A stretch of 64,000 bases of DNA, from the NCBI RefSeq assembly GCF_036884845.1, contig NZ_CP145732.1, positions 5,580,001-5,644,000 on the forward strand. Direction: 5' to 3'. Made by a program: the position numbers and the translations under genes. This document shows, piece after piece, positions 47,001 through 54,455 of the stretch. The notes beneath the pieces were generated by a model. That model did not search any database. It saw nothing but the letters and a program-made list of their open reading frames with translations, and was not told the origin of the DNA. Positions within the stretch are counted from its first letter, which is position 1, and every line of letters starts with the position of its first letter. This stretch comes from Pseudomonas sp. MAG733B. GTDB lineage: Bacteria; Pseudomonadota; Gammaproteobacteria; Pseudomonadales; Pseudomonadaceae.

Positions 47001-48211
47001 TCGGCGTCGCTGGTGTTCAGGGTGTAGGTGTAAGTGCCGTTGGCATTCAGCACCAGAGTGCCGTAAGTGCCGACGAAAGTGCCGGGGGTAATCGGCCCGG
47101 AGTTTTCACCGACCGGCACGCGGTCCGCGCCTTGCACATCGTTGGTCAGCACGTTGCCGTTGAGGGTCAGCTGGGTTTCCGACGCCACGCCGTTACCGTC
47201 GTCGACGGCTTTGGGCACGTCGTCGGTGATGTTGATGTCCAGCGATCCGGTGGCGGTGTCGCCATTGCTGTCGCCGGCCACCACGGTGAAGTGTTCGCTG
47301 AGGCTGGTGCCGTCTCCGCTTGTATGGGTTTCGTTGCCGTTGAGGGTGTAGCTGTAACTCACCACGCCGGTGGTCGGGTTGTAACCGGTGATGGTCAGCG
47401 TGCTGCCCAGTGGGGTGGTGATCGACTGCGGGAAGCCCACGGCGACACCGCCGCTGATCACGTTGATCCCGCCGATGCTCAGGTTGCTCAGCCCGTCGAG
47501 GGCAGTGATGGTGAACGTGCCGTTCTGGGTCAGTGCACCAGGGTTGCTTGCCGAGCCGTCGGCGAGATTGGCTTCGTTGACGGTGAGTTCACCGCCCTCC
47601 ACCGAGAGGCCCTTGAGGGTGACGGGATTGTCCGCCACTGGTGGAATGACTGGCGGAACGACTGGCTCGATCACCGCCGCTGGCGTGCCAGCGTCAGGGT
47701 CTGCATCACCATCGTGGCGCTCTTCGGGAAACTCGGGGATGCCGTTGAAACCGGCAGTGGGAAAGCCGATGTTCGGATCGACGCGCCCACCGACCTCTTC
47801 AAGCATGACGAAACTATGCCCGCCCCCCGCCACGCCACCCGGTGCACCGGTCGACGGCCCGGCTGCCGTGGCTTCCGCGGTTTGCGTCGGGTCATCACCA
47901 GCGGCAATGGCTTTTTGCAGTTGCTCAACATCGCTCAGTTGCGCCTGGCTCGGCGTCACCGCTTCGGCCGTGTCGACGTGGGGCGCGTGATCAGCCAGCA
48001 ACTGTGGCGTCATTTGCAGGCTGCTGCCCCGACCAAGGGTCAGTTCCTGGCCATTTTGCAAATGCACCGCTACCGCGCCTTCGGCCCCGGTCGTCAGTTG
48101 ATCACCGGCGAATAACCGGTCTCCTTCGATCAGGACACGACGAGTGCCGTCGCTTGAAACCGCGAACACCTGCCCGACGATCTTACTGACGATACCGATG
48201 AGCGTAGCCAT
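41078..48211 (-). CDS. lapA: LapA-type large RTX adhesin with retention module
   Basis: A 2,377-aa type I-secreted biofilm adhesin. The start MATLIGIVSKIVGQVFAVSS (48211) is preceded by GGAGGA at 7 nt and begins the retention module (about 1-110), which plugs the LapE channel. A LapG cleavage motif TAAG lies at residues 115-118, followed by a Gly-rich linker. Then come VCBS/Ig-like repeats (about 200-1550), of which four are tandem 241-aa units, a von Willebrand A domain (about 1560-1750, LLLVIDVSGSMAD with MIDAS residues), a further calcium-type domain, and C-terminal RTX nonapeptides (about 2100-2260, GDGNDIL, GGLGNDVL) with a type I signal. It is under half the size of Pf0-1 LapA (5,218 aa). 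Confidence 0.95.
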   Translation of the reverse strand: MATLIGIVSKIVGQVFAVSSDGTRRVLIEGDRLFAGDQLTTGAEGAVAVHLQNGQELTLGRGSSLQMTPQLLADHAPHVDTAEAVTPSQAQLSDVEQLQKAIAAGDDPTQTAEATAAGPSTGAPGGVAGGGHSFVMLEEVGGRVDPNIGFPTAGFNGIPEFPEERHDGDADPDAGTPAAVIEPVVPPVIPPVADNPVTLKGLSVEGGELTVNEANLADGSASNPGALTQNGTFTITALDGLSNLSIGGINVISGGVAVGFPQSITTPLGSTLTITGYNPTTGVVSYSYTLNGNETHTSGDGTSLSEHFTVVAGDSNGDTATGSLDINITDDVPKAVDDGNGVASETQLTLNGNVLTNDVQGADRVPVGENSGPITPGTFVGTYGTLVLNANGTYTYTLNTSDADFKALHGGGNGTETFTYTLTDADGDSSTANLVLNIHNNDDGVTIDGLNVEGGELTVYEKNLSYGTDPNTPALTQNGTFTITALDGVQTLTVGGIAVVSGGVVAGFPQSVVTPLGSTLTITGFDPVTGVVSYSYTLADNESHPTGNGTNSISELFAVVVTDDNNTTAHGELNVNIVDDVPTAKPDSASVAEGGTVSGNVLDNDIGGADGPAASGAVVGVRAGGDTSTSAIGGLNSQINGTYGYLTLDANGNAVYHSNPNAVSGPGAVDLFTYTVRDADGDESTTTITIDVSNSCLKAVSDTDVTVYEKALDLNKDGQDLAAGTVVGSQPGSTGETASGTLVGSVSGAVGAITYALVGSATGEHGQIVLNPNGTYTYTLTSPASTSPNANDGPNVTHETFTYQATDSLGNVVTSTIVVNIVDDVPTAKADFDSVQEGGTVSGNVLDNDSGGADGLGAVIGVRAGSNTSTAAVGGLNTQIDGNYGYLTLDANGNAVYHSNPNAVSGPGAVDVFTYTVRDSDGDQSTTTITIDVYNSCLKAVSDTDVTVYEKALDLTKDGQDLAAGTVVGSQPGSTGETASGTLVGSVSGAVGAITYALVGSATGEHGQIVLNPNGTYTYTLTSPATTSPNANDGPNVTHETFTYQATDSLGNVVTSTIVVNIVDDVPTAKADFDSVQEGGTVSGNVLDNDSGGADGLGAVIGVRAGSNTSTAAVGGLNTQIDGNYGYLTLDANGNAVYHSNPNAVSGPGAVDVFTYTVRDADGDQSTTTITIDVYNSCLKAVSDTDVTVYEKALDLNKDGQDLAAGTVVGSQPGSTGETASGTLVGSVSGAVGAITYALVGSATGEHGQIVLNPNGTYTYTLTSPATTSPNANDGPNVTHETFTYQATDSLGNVVTSTIVVNIVDDVPTAKPDAVSVTEGGIVSGNVLDNDSGGADGLGAVIGVRAGSNTSTPAVGGLNSQINGNYGYLTLDADGNAVYHSNPNSVAAPGATDTFTYTVRDADGDQSTTTITVDVCNSNIKAVTDTDATVYEKALDLSKDGQDLAAGTVTGSEPGNTGETATGTLVGSVTGAAGAITYTLVGSANGAFGQILLNPNGTYTYTLTSAPKTTPGANDGPNTLSDSFTYKATDAAGNSTTSTIVVNIVDDVPKAVASERSVAAVEIDTNLLLVIDVSGSMADASGVTGLSRLELAKQAISALLDKYDDLGDVKVQIVTFSSNATDKTSIWVDVATAKAIVSGLSAGGGTNYDAAVDVAQDAFNTNGKLTGAQNVGYFFSDGKPNEGSIGTQDEANWKDFLTDNQIKNYAIGLGKNVDNDALDPLAYDGTGTGTNTNAVIVTDLGQLNSVLSGTVIGAPVTGSLLGEGGTFGADGGFIKTITVDGTTYTYDPKGNNNQGSLNFSGGANHGTFNTTNNTLSIATDNKGTLVVNLDTGEYNYVSQKTTSVVLTENIGFTVSDNDGDLANSTLVIKVIPNAAPVATDDHIITNVLSNSVTVPGELLLANDTDADGDPLKASPTTFNTGWVAKGADFIGTGAIDFSGSGVKPSNQSLSNVRGSFAATTATMTALLVISGYLGPVTAANTNDEDRITVNLKQGETLNLDHNLAAGHITMEYSINGGAWIPLADGQTITANADGVYQIHVTNIANVGGGSGAGNAEGYQLTMKLDYSGAHDTTPDYHGSYTASDNHGGSDNHGGSDNANVSISYQDGHTLTGTAGNDTLVAGNGDNVINAGDGNDILTAGTGNNTLHGDAGNDLLFSGIGNDLLDGGTGNDTASYAHATSAVTVNLGASGPQNTFGAGTDTLTAIENLIGSDFNDKLTGDNNSNIITGGLGNDVLKGEGGDDFLIGGLGNNTLTGGSGADTFQWLKGNSGHDVITDFTPGTDKLDLSQLLQGENGTAASLDDYLHFTVSGSGASLVTSIDVSGMAGAAPNQTIDLAGVNLASHYGVTPGAGGVISGADTATIINGMLNDHSLKVDTV
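43570..46480 (-). repeat. Four tandem 723-bp repeats inside lapA
   Basis: The sequence CGTAGACCGT recurs at 46087, 45364, 44641 and 43918, exactly 723 bp (241 codons) apart. Each unit encodes one VCBS-like domain (TAKxD...TITIDV) and one linked domain (KAVSDTDVTVYEKALDL...VVNIVDDVP). The middle two units are nearly identical at DNA level; the first and last are more diverged. Such arrays change copy number by recombination. Confidence 0.95.
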
Positions 48212-48749
48212 GTGCATTTCCTCCGCTGCCAACCGCTGTCGGCATTTTTTTTATTGCGCGGAGCAATGCTTATGGATGGCTCAACGGGTTGCCCGGCGGA
48301 TCGTCTACCGGTCAGCGGGTTTACCTGAGTAAGCCGTTGCCCTGGCGACGATCTCGCCCAGCGTGTTGCCCGCAGGCCACGTTTCTTTGCGCAACAACCC
48401 CTTTGCAATCAAAGGCATCGGGAACACATCGCAAATACGTTGCCCTGCGAGCGATGCGTAACGGTTCTGAATCACCCGAGTGACAAAAAACCGTCACTCA
48501 ATTCCGCTACGCCTCCCTCCCCTCCAGCACTTCTCCGCCCTATGTCGATAAGTGGATCGGAACTTTTCACCGGCCCTGATGAGCGCCCTAAAGCTCATAA
48601 ATCAAGGGCTTTCGTAGTGAACAATGTGCTGGATTTTGCAGAGCGCATAAGTTTTTTTCGGCATAACCCTTATGAGAAACACTTCTTAGGTTCTCTCCAG
48701 AATGTTCTTAGCTCTTCTGTAAAACGCGTGAAACGGTTTACCTATAAAT

Positions 48750-48769
48750 GTCGTCAAATATTTGGCGAC
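48750..48769. promoter_or_regulatory. 20-bp palindrome upstream of lapE
   Basis: GTCGTCAAAT and ATTTGGCGAC form 10-bp arms (9 of 10 complementary) with no spacer, 36 bp before the lapE ATG and just after a TATAAA (48743-48748) that could be a -10 element. Its centre partly resembles FleQ sites (GTCAATAAATTGAC). The rest of the 48212-48804 intergenic region between divergent lapA and lapE shows no gene; its right half is AT-rich, as expected of promoters. Confidence 0.5.
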
Positions 48770-48804
48770 TAATAAAGCACCATCAGGAATCAGGGAGATG
48801 CACC

Positions 48805-50163
48805 ATGCGCCTTTTAACCCCCCTATGCAGCGCGGTTCTGCTGGCCATGGCCTGCACTTCTCAAGCACATGCCATGTCATTGACCGAAGCCATTCAAAGC
48901 ACCATCGCCACCCACCCGGAACTGGCGTCGCGGGTGGACAGCCGTCTGTCGGCTGACGAAGACGTGAAGGTCGCGAAGGGGGGCTTTTATCCGTCGGTTG
49001 ACTTGAATGCCGCGTACGGGCGCGGGTACAGCGATAACACCAACACCCGGGCGTTCGGTAATCACCACACCGAAATTCTCAATTACACCCAGTCGGAACT
49101 GCGTCTGCGGCAGATGCTCTTCGATGGCTTCAACACCGCCAACGAAGTCGAGCGCACCAAAGGCGTGGTCAACTCCCGAGCCTATTACGCCCAGGGCACC
49201 GCTCAGGATCTGGCCCTGCGCACCATCGAGGTTTACCTCGAAGTGCTCAAGCGCCGTGAACTGGTGACGCTGGCCAAGAACAACCTGCAAGCGCATTTGC
49301 GGGTCAACGATCAGATCGGCCTGCGCACCGAGCGCGGGATCGGCAGCAATGCCGACGCCGACCAGTCCACCGCTCGTCGGGCGCTGGCGGAGAACAACCT
49401 CGACACCGCCGAAGTGGATCTGGCGGATGCCGAGTCGAACTTCGCCGCCGTGGTCGGGCGCCTGCCCGATGAACTGGAAGCACCGCCGTCAACTCGCGGC
49501 GAATTGCCGGCCACTTTGCAGGAAGCCCAGCAGAGCATGGTCGACAACAACCCGTACCTGAAATCCGCGCAGGCGGACGTGCAATCCGCCGAGAGCCAGT
49601 ACGAAGTCGCCAAGTCGCCGTTCTACCCCCGCTTCGACGCCGAAGCCGCGGTTGGCGCGAACAACAACATTGCCGGCGAAGAAGGCCACGACAACGAATG
49701 GCGGGTCGGCGTGGTGATGAACTACAACCTGTTCCGCGGTGGCAGCGACAAGGCTCGCCTGCAATCGGATGCACACAAGATCAATCAGGCGATGGACATC
49801 CGCAACAACGCCCTGCGCCAGCTCAACGAAAACATTCACCTGGCCTGGAACGCCATGGTCAATGCCAAGAAACAAACCCCGACCGCCCGTGAATACGCCG
49901 ACACCAGCAAACGCGTGCGCGTGGCGTATCAGGATCAGTTTGGCCTCGGCCAACGCACCCTGCTCGACCTGCTGGACAGTGAAAACGAACTCTACAACGC
50001 CAACCGTCGCTACACCGAAGTGCTCTACACCGAAGAGTATTCGATGTACCGTGTACTGGCGAACATGGGCCAGCTGTTGAGCAAGCAGCGGGTCGTACTG
50101 CCCGCCGATGCCATCGCCCAGGCCGAAGTGAAGAGCGAAGCTCGTTTGCCTGAACTGAAGTAG
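48805..50163 (+). CDS. lapE: LapE, TolC-like outer-membrane channel
   Basis: The outer-membrane component of the LapA type I secretion system. A 452-aa protein with signal peptide (1-22, ending QAHA-MS), then two outer membrane efflux protein domains with TolC-like helical repeats (QAQLILFDGFNT-type stretch LRQMLFDGFNTANEVER; FRGGSDKARLQSDAHKINQA; LLDLLDSENELYNANRRYTEVLY). The start follows CAGGGAG. The protein must hold the LapA retention module in its pore. lapB follows after 18 nt; the three genes form an operon. Confidence 0.95.
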   Translation: MRLLTPLCSAVLLAMACTSQAHAMSLTEAIQSTIATHPELASRVDSRLSADEDVKVAKGGFYPSVDLNAAYGRGYSDNTNTRAFGNHHTEILNYTQSELRLRQMLFDGFNTANEVERTKGVVNSRAYYAQGTAQDLALRTIEVYLEVLKRRELVTLAKNNLQAHLRVNDQIGLRTERGIGSNADADQSTARRALAENNLDTAEVDLADAESNFAAVVGRLPDELEAPPSTRGELPATLQEAQQSMVDNNPYLKSAQADVQSAESQYEVAKSPFYPRFDAEAAVGANNNIAGEEGHDNEWRVGVVMNYNLFRGGSDKARLQSDAHKINQAMDIRNNALRQLNENIHLAWNAMVNAKKQTPTAREYADTSKRVRVAYQDQFGLGQRTLLDLLDSENELYNANRRYTEVLYTEEYSMYRVLANMGQLLSKQRVVLPADAIAQAEVKSEARLPELK

Positions 50164-50181
50164 TGCACGGGAGCGATCAAT

Positions 50182-52341
50182 GTGACCAGCATGGAACCCG
50201 GCAACACCGGTGTCGATCCGCGCCTGAGCTTCGATGACCCGCTTCTGGACGGTCTGTTGATCCTCTGCAAACTTCATGGCGCGACTGTCAGTCGCGCCAG
50301 CCTGAGTGCCGGGCTGCCAATGGCACACCAACGCCTGAGCCTGGACCTGCTGCCCCGTGCAGCGGCCCGGGCCGGTTTGCAGGCGCGTCTGCTGCGCCGC
50401 GACCTCAAGGACATTTCCCCGCTCAACCTGCCTGTGATGCTGCTGCTCAACAATGGCCGCACCGCGGTCCTGCGCCGTTATGGCGAGGACGGCCGCGTGC
50501 TGATCCTGCCCAGCGAAGCGGATGGCGGCGAACAGTGGATCAGCCCGCAGGAACTGGCCGAGCATTACACCGGCCAGGCATTGTTCGCCCGGCCACGGCA
50601 TGAACTCGAAGACCTGCGCTCGCCGCTGGTGCCCCGCGTACAAGCCTGGTTTCGCGACACGCTGAAGCTGTCGAAGTGGTTGTACAGCGATGCGATTCTC
50701 GCCAGTTTCCTGATCAACCTGTTGGGCCTGATGGTGCCGCTGTTCGTGATGCAGACCTACGATCGCGTGGTGCCGAACCAGGCCACGTCGACCTTGTGGG
50801 TGTTGTCCATCGGCCTGTTGATCGGCACCGGTTTCGAACTTGTCCTGCGCGTGGTGCGCGCGCATTTGCTGGACACCGCCGGCAAGAAGACCGACGTGAT
50901 CCTCTCGGCGACTTTGTTTGAACGCATCACCGGCATGGCGATGAAAGCGCGGCCGGCGACCATCGGCGGCTTCGCCCAGAGCATTCACGACTTCCAGGGC
51001 CTGCGGGAATTTCTCACCGCCGTAACCCTCACCAGCCTGATCGACCTGCCCTTCGCCTTGTTGATGCTGGTGGTGATCGGCCTGCTTGGCGGCTGGCTGG
51101 TGGTGATTCCGGTGCTGGCGTTTCCGATCACGATCATCTTCGCCATGATCATTCAGGCACGCCTGCGCGACACCGTGCAGAAAAGCCTGAGCCTCGGCGC
51201 CGAACGCCAGGCATTGCTGATCGAAACCCTCGGCGGCCTGGAAACCCTCAAGGCGTGCAGCGCCGAAAGCGAGCGCCAGCACAAATGGGAAAGCACCCAC
51301 GGCGCCCTCACCCGCCTCGACAGCCACGCGCGCAACCTCTCGGCGCTGGCGACCAACGGCACATTGTTCATCCAGCAGTTTTCCGGCATGGCGACCATCG
51401 TCGCCGGGGTCTACAGCATCATCGCCGGCAATCTCAGCGTCGGCGCACTGGTGGCGACCTACATGCTCGGCAGCCGGGTACTGGCGCCGCTGGGGCAAAT
51501 CGCCGGGTTGATCACCCGCTACCAGCAAGCGCAACTGACCATGAAAAGCACCGATGCGCTGATGTCGCTGCCCCAGGAGCGCGATGCCCGGCAACGGCCG
51601 CTGGAGCGCACCCAACTGCAAGGCGCGCTGGATGTGGTCGGCGTGACCTTCCACTACAACGGCCAGAACGCCCCGGCGCTGGCCAACATCAGTTTCAGCG
51701 TCAAACCTGGCGAACGCATCGGCATCATCGGCCGCAGCGGCTCGGGCAAAAGCACCCTCGGGCGGCTGGTGATGGGCTTCTACGAACCAGAAGAAGGCCA
51801 GTTGCTGCTCGATGGCCTGGACCTGCGGCAACTCGACGTCGCCGACCTGCGCCATCAAATCGGTTATGTCGCCCATGACTTGCCGCTGTTGGCCGGTAGC
51901 CTGCGCGACAACCTGACCCTCGGCGCGCGCTACATCAGCGACGCCCGCATGCTCGAAGTGGCCGAACTCACCGGCGTTACCGAACTGGCCCGGCAACACC
52001 CGCAAGGCTTCGACCGCCCTGTCGGCGAGCGCGGCCAATTGCTCTCAGGCGGCCAACGCCAGGCTGTGCTGCTGGCACGGGCGTTGTTGCTCGACCCGCC
52101 GATCATGTTGCTCGACGAACCCACCAGCGCCATGGACAACAGCAGCGAAGACGTACTGCGACAGAAACTCCACGGCTGGGTCCAGGGCAAAACCGTGTTG
52201 TTGGTGACGCACCGCACCTCGATGCTCAGCCTGGTGGACCGGCTGGTGGTGCTGGACAACGGGCGGATCGTCGCCGACGGGCCGAAAGAAGCGGTCATCG
52301 ATGCACTGCGCAAGGGCCGTGTCGGCTCTGCGGCGGTCTAG
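50182..52341 (+). CDS. lapB: LapB, type I secretion ABC transporter
   Basis: A 719-aa ABC exporter: N-terminal C39-like domain (about 1-140) lacking the protease Cys (so a binding CLD domain), six-helix transmembrane domain (about 165-440) and nucleotide-binding domain with Walker A GRSGSGKST (about 516), signature LSGGQRQ (about 622) and Walker B PIMLLDEPTSAMD. It energises export of LapA through LapC and LapE. The GTG at 50182 and the ATG at 50191 are both usable starts. Downstream lapC begins 10 nt after the stop. Confidence 0.96.
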   Translation: MTSMEPGNTGVDPRLSFDDPLLDGLLILCKLHGATVSRASLSAGLPMAHQRLSLDLLPRAAARAGLQARLLRRDLKDISPLNLPVMLLLNNGRTAVLRRYGEDGRVLILPSEADGGEQWISPQELAEHYTGQALFARPRHELEDLRSPLVPRVQAWFRDTLKLSKWLYSDAILASFLINLLGLMVPLFVMQTYDRVVPNQATSTLWVLSIGLLIGTGFELVLRVVRAHLLDTAGKKTDVILSATLFERITGMAMKARPATIGGFAQSIHDFQGLREFLTAVTLTSLIDLPFALLMLVVIGLLGGWLVVIPVLAFPITIIFAMIIQARLRDTVQKSLSLGAERQALLIETLGGLETLKACSAESERQHKWESTHGALTRLDSHARNLSALATNGTLFIQQFSGMATIVAGVYSIIAGNLSVGALVATYMLGSRVLAPLGQIAGLITRYQQAQLTMKSTDALMSLPQERDARQRPLERTQLQGALDVVGVTFHYNGQNAPALANISFSVKPGERIGIIGRSGSGKSTLGRLVMGFYEPEEGQLLLDGLDLRQLDVADLRHQIGYVAHDLPLLAGSLRDNLTLGARYISDARMLEVAELTGVTELARQHPQGFDRPVGERGQLLSGGQRQAVLLARALLLDPPIMLLDEPTSAMDNSSEDVLRQKLHGWVQGKTVLLVTHRTSMLSLVDRLVVLDNGRIVADGPKEAVIDALRKGRVGSAAV

Positions 52342-52350
52342 GAGTTGCCC

Positions 52351-53715
52351 ATGCCTGCTTCATCGGATTCTTCGAAAGATCGCGGCTACTTCGACAGTTT
52401 CGGCAAAAGCGCCGAAGCCGAATTCATGCCGGAAACCGCCGGCGCTTCATTGCAGGACTCGCCGCGCTGGTCGCGGGTGACCGTGTGGCTGGCGGCCGCG
52501 TTGTTGATCAGCGCGGTGGTCTGGGCCAAGTTCGCCGTGTTGCAGGAAGTGACGATGGGCGAAGGCAAGGCGATTCCGTCGAGCAAGGTGCAGGTGATCC
52601 AGAACCTGGAGGGCGGCATCGTCACCGAGATCTTCGTGCGCGAAGGGCAAATGGTGAACAAGGGCGACACGTTGCTGCGCCTGGATGACACGCGCTACCT
52701 GTCGAACAAGGGCGAAAGCGAAGTCGATCGTTATGCACTGACCGCACAGGTCGAACGACTATCGGCAGAAGCGGAAGGCCGACCTTTCAAGCTCTCGGAC
52801 GAAGTGATCGCCAAGGCGCCGCAAGTGGCCGAGGACGAGCGCTCGCTGTACGAACAGCGGCAACGCCGACTGGCCAGCGAACAACGCACACTGTCAGAAC
52901 AACTGAGGCAAAAAACCCAGGAACTGGCGGAATTCCGCTCGAAAGCCGGGCAGTACAGTTCCAGTCTGGCGCTGGTCAACCAAGAGATGAACATGTCCGA
53001 GCCACTGGTCAAGACCGGCGCGGTTTCGCCGGTGGAGATCCTGCGGCTCAAGCGCAGCGCCGTGGAAATCCGAGGCTCGCTGAACGCCACCACTTTGGCG
53101 ATTCCCCGGGCCGAATCGGCGATTGCCGAGATCAGGAGCAAGATCGACGAATCGGAACAATCCTTCCGTTCGGACGCGGCCAAAGAGCTGAATGAGAAAC
53201 GCACTGACCTGTCGAAAATCACGGCATCGAGCATCGCCATCGACGACCGGGTAACGCGCACCACGGTGACCTCACCCGTCAAAGGCATCATCAAGGTATT
53301 GAAGGTCAATACCATCGGCGGCGTAGTTCAGCCCGGCAGCGACATGGTGGAAATCGTGCCGCTGGAAGACAACCTGCTGATCGAAGCCAAGGTCCGCCCC
53401 CAGGACGTCGCGTTCCTGCATCCGGGCCAGAAAGCCATGGTCAAGTTCACGGCTTACGACTACACAATCTACGGTGGGCTGAGCGCGAAGCTGGAACTGA
53501 TCGGCGCCGACACCATCACCGATGACAAGGGCAACAGCTTCTACCTGATTCAGGTGCGCACTGATAAAAACCATTTGGGAGGGGATGTGAAACCGTTGCT
53601 GATCATTCCGGGGATGGTGGCGACGGTGGACATTATTACCGGGGAGAAGACGGTGCTGGATTACCTGCTGAAACCGGTGTTGAAGGCGCGGACCGAGGCG
53701 ATGCGCGAGCGGTAG
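52351..53715 (+). CDS. lapC: LapC, HlyD-family membrane fusion protein
   Basis: The periplasmic adaptor linking LapB and LapE. A 454-aa protein with a cytoplasmic tail, one membrane helix (about 45-65, VTVWLAAALLISAVVWAKFA), a lipoyl half-domain with IQNLEGGIVTEIFVREGQMV, a long coiled coil (about 125-300) and the second barrel domain ending PGMVATVDIITGEKTVLDYLLKPV, the HlyD/PrtE signature. An in-frame TTG 6 nt upstream is unlikely as start; the ATG at 52351 follows GGAG. Confidence 0.96.
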   Translation: MPASSDSSKDRGYFDSFGKSAEAEFMPETAGASLQDSPRWSRVTVWLAAALLISAVVWAKFAVLQEVTMGEGKAIPSSKVQVIQNLEGGIVTEIFVREGQMVNKGDTLLRLDDTRYLSNKGESEVDRYALTAQVERLSAEAEGRPFKLSDEVIAKAPQVAEDERSLYEQRQRRLASEQRTLSEQLRQKTQELAEFRSKAGQYSSSLALVNQEMNMSEPLVKTGAVSPVEILRLKRSAVEIRGSLNATTLAIPRAESAIAEIRSKIDESEQSFRSDAAKELNEKRTDLSKITASSIAIDDRVTRTTVTSPVKGIIKVLKVNTIGGVVQPGSDMVEIVPLEDNLLIEAKVRPQDVAFLHPGQKAMVKFTAYDYTIYGGLSAKLELIGADTITDDKGNSFYLIQVRTDKNHLGGDVKPLLIIPGMVATVDIITGEKTVLDYLLKPVLKARTEAMRER

Positions 53716-53749
53716 TCTGGGTGGAGTTTGTTGGTGGCAGTTCTGCCGT

Positions 53750-53834
53750 CTTCGCGAGCAAGCCCGCTCCCACATTCGACCGAGTTCCTAAAGGAGAAAT
53801 GCGATCAAATGTGGGAGCGGGCTTGCTCGCGAAG
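53750..53834. repeat. REPIN, family A
   Basis: TTCGCGAGCAAGCCCGCTCC faces GGAGCGGGCTTGCTCGCGAA around ~38 nt, between the convergent lapC and tapT genes. Confidence 0.93.
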
Positions 53835-53853
53835 AGGCCGGCACATACAACGA

Positions 53854-54450
53854 CTATTTCGGCCCATGATTACGCTGGAAAACCTCCTCCCCCATCGCCG
53901 CAATCTGCCCCTCGATCAACGCCTCGAACGGCTTCAGCAACGGCGCAAACGAGGTCGGCGCTTCCAAGGTTTCCAGCGCCTGCACTATCGCCTCCACCGT
54001 CGATAACGCTCCCGGCCCCGGTGCCTTGCGCAGTCGATAACGGGACACGCGGCCTTCGGCCAGCGTCACCCTCGGCAATGCTGCCAGCAACGGATTGAGG
54101 TGCAGCATCTTGCGCGCCTTGCGCCAGGTGCCGTCCGGGACCACCAGCAACAGCGGTTCATCGGATGCGACATACGCCTGCATCGGCTGGGCATCGTCAC
54201 CGGGAAACAACAACCGCGCCCGATACCCCGGTTGATTCAACAGGCTGGGCAAATCCTCAAACACTTCGCCGACGATCAACTCGGCACTCTTCAACCCCAG
54301 CGCCGCCAGCCGCGCGGTATTCAACGCATGGTTCACTTCACTCGGATGCTGCAACAGCAACACCCGGGTGCGGCTGTCGAGGCTGGGGATCAACGGGCAC
54401 AGGCAATGCGTTTGCGGTCGCAGGCAACGCGGGCATTGGATTCTGGACAT
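53854..54450 (-). CDS. tapT: TapT, tRNA-uridine aminocarboxypropyltransferase (DTW domain)
   Basis: A 198-aa enzyme of the DTW/TDD family (E. coli YfiP/TapT), which makes acp3U47 in tRNAs using SAM. The N-terminus holds zinc-type cysteines (CPRCLRPQTHCLCP), followed by VLLLQHPSEVNHALNTARLA and the catalytic stretch VPDGTWRKARKM, the local form of the DxTW motif. The 3' part ends GEEVFQRNHGPK. The gene is 5 nt from gbuR on the same strand, so co-transcription is possible. Confidence 0.9.
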   Translation of the reverse strand: MSRIQCPRCLRPQTHCLCPLIPSLDSRTRVLLLQHPSEVNHALNTARLAALGLKSAELIVGEVFEDLPSLLNQPGYRARLLFPGDDAQPMQAYVASDEPLLLVVPDGTWRKARKMLHLNPLLAALPRVTLAEGRVSRYRLRKAPGPGALSTVEAIVQALETLEAPTSFAPLLKPFEALIEGQIAAMGEEVFQRNHGPK

Positions 54451-54455
54451 CGTCT

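Noticed and set aside
41681..48115. Long plus-strand frames opposite lapA (552, 383 and 537 codons)
   Set aside because: They mirror the Gly/Asp/Thr-rich repeats of lapA read on the other strand, repeat with the 723-bp period, and show no start signals or family resemblance.
49489..52038. 849-codon minus-strand frame opposite lapE/lapB
   Set aside because: Antisense to genes with full family motifs; composition is typical of a shadow frame in GC-rich DNA.
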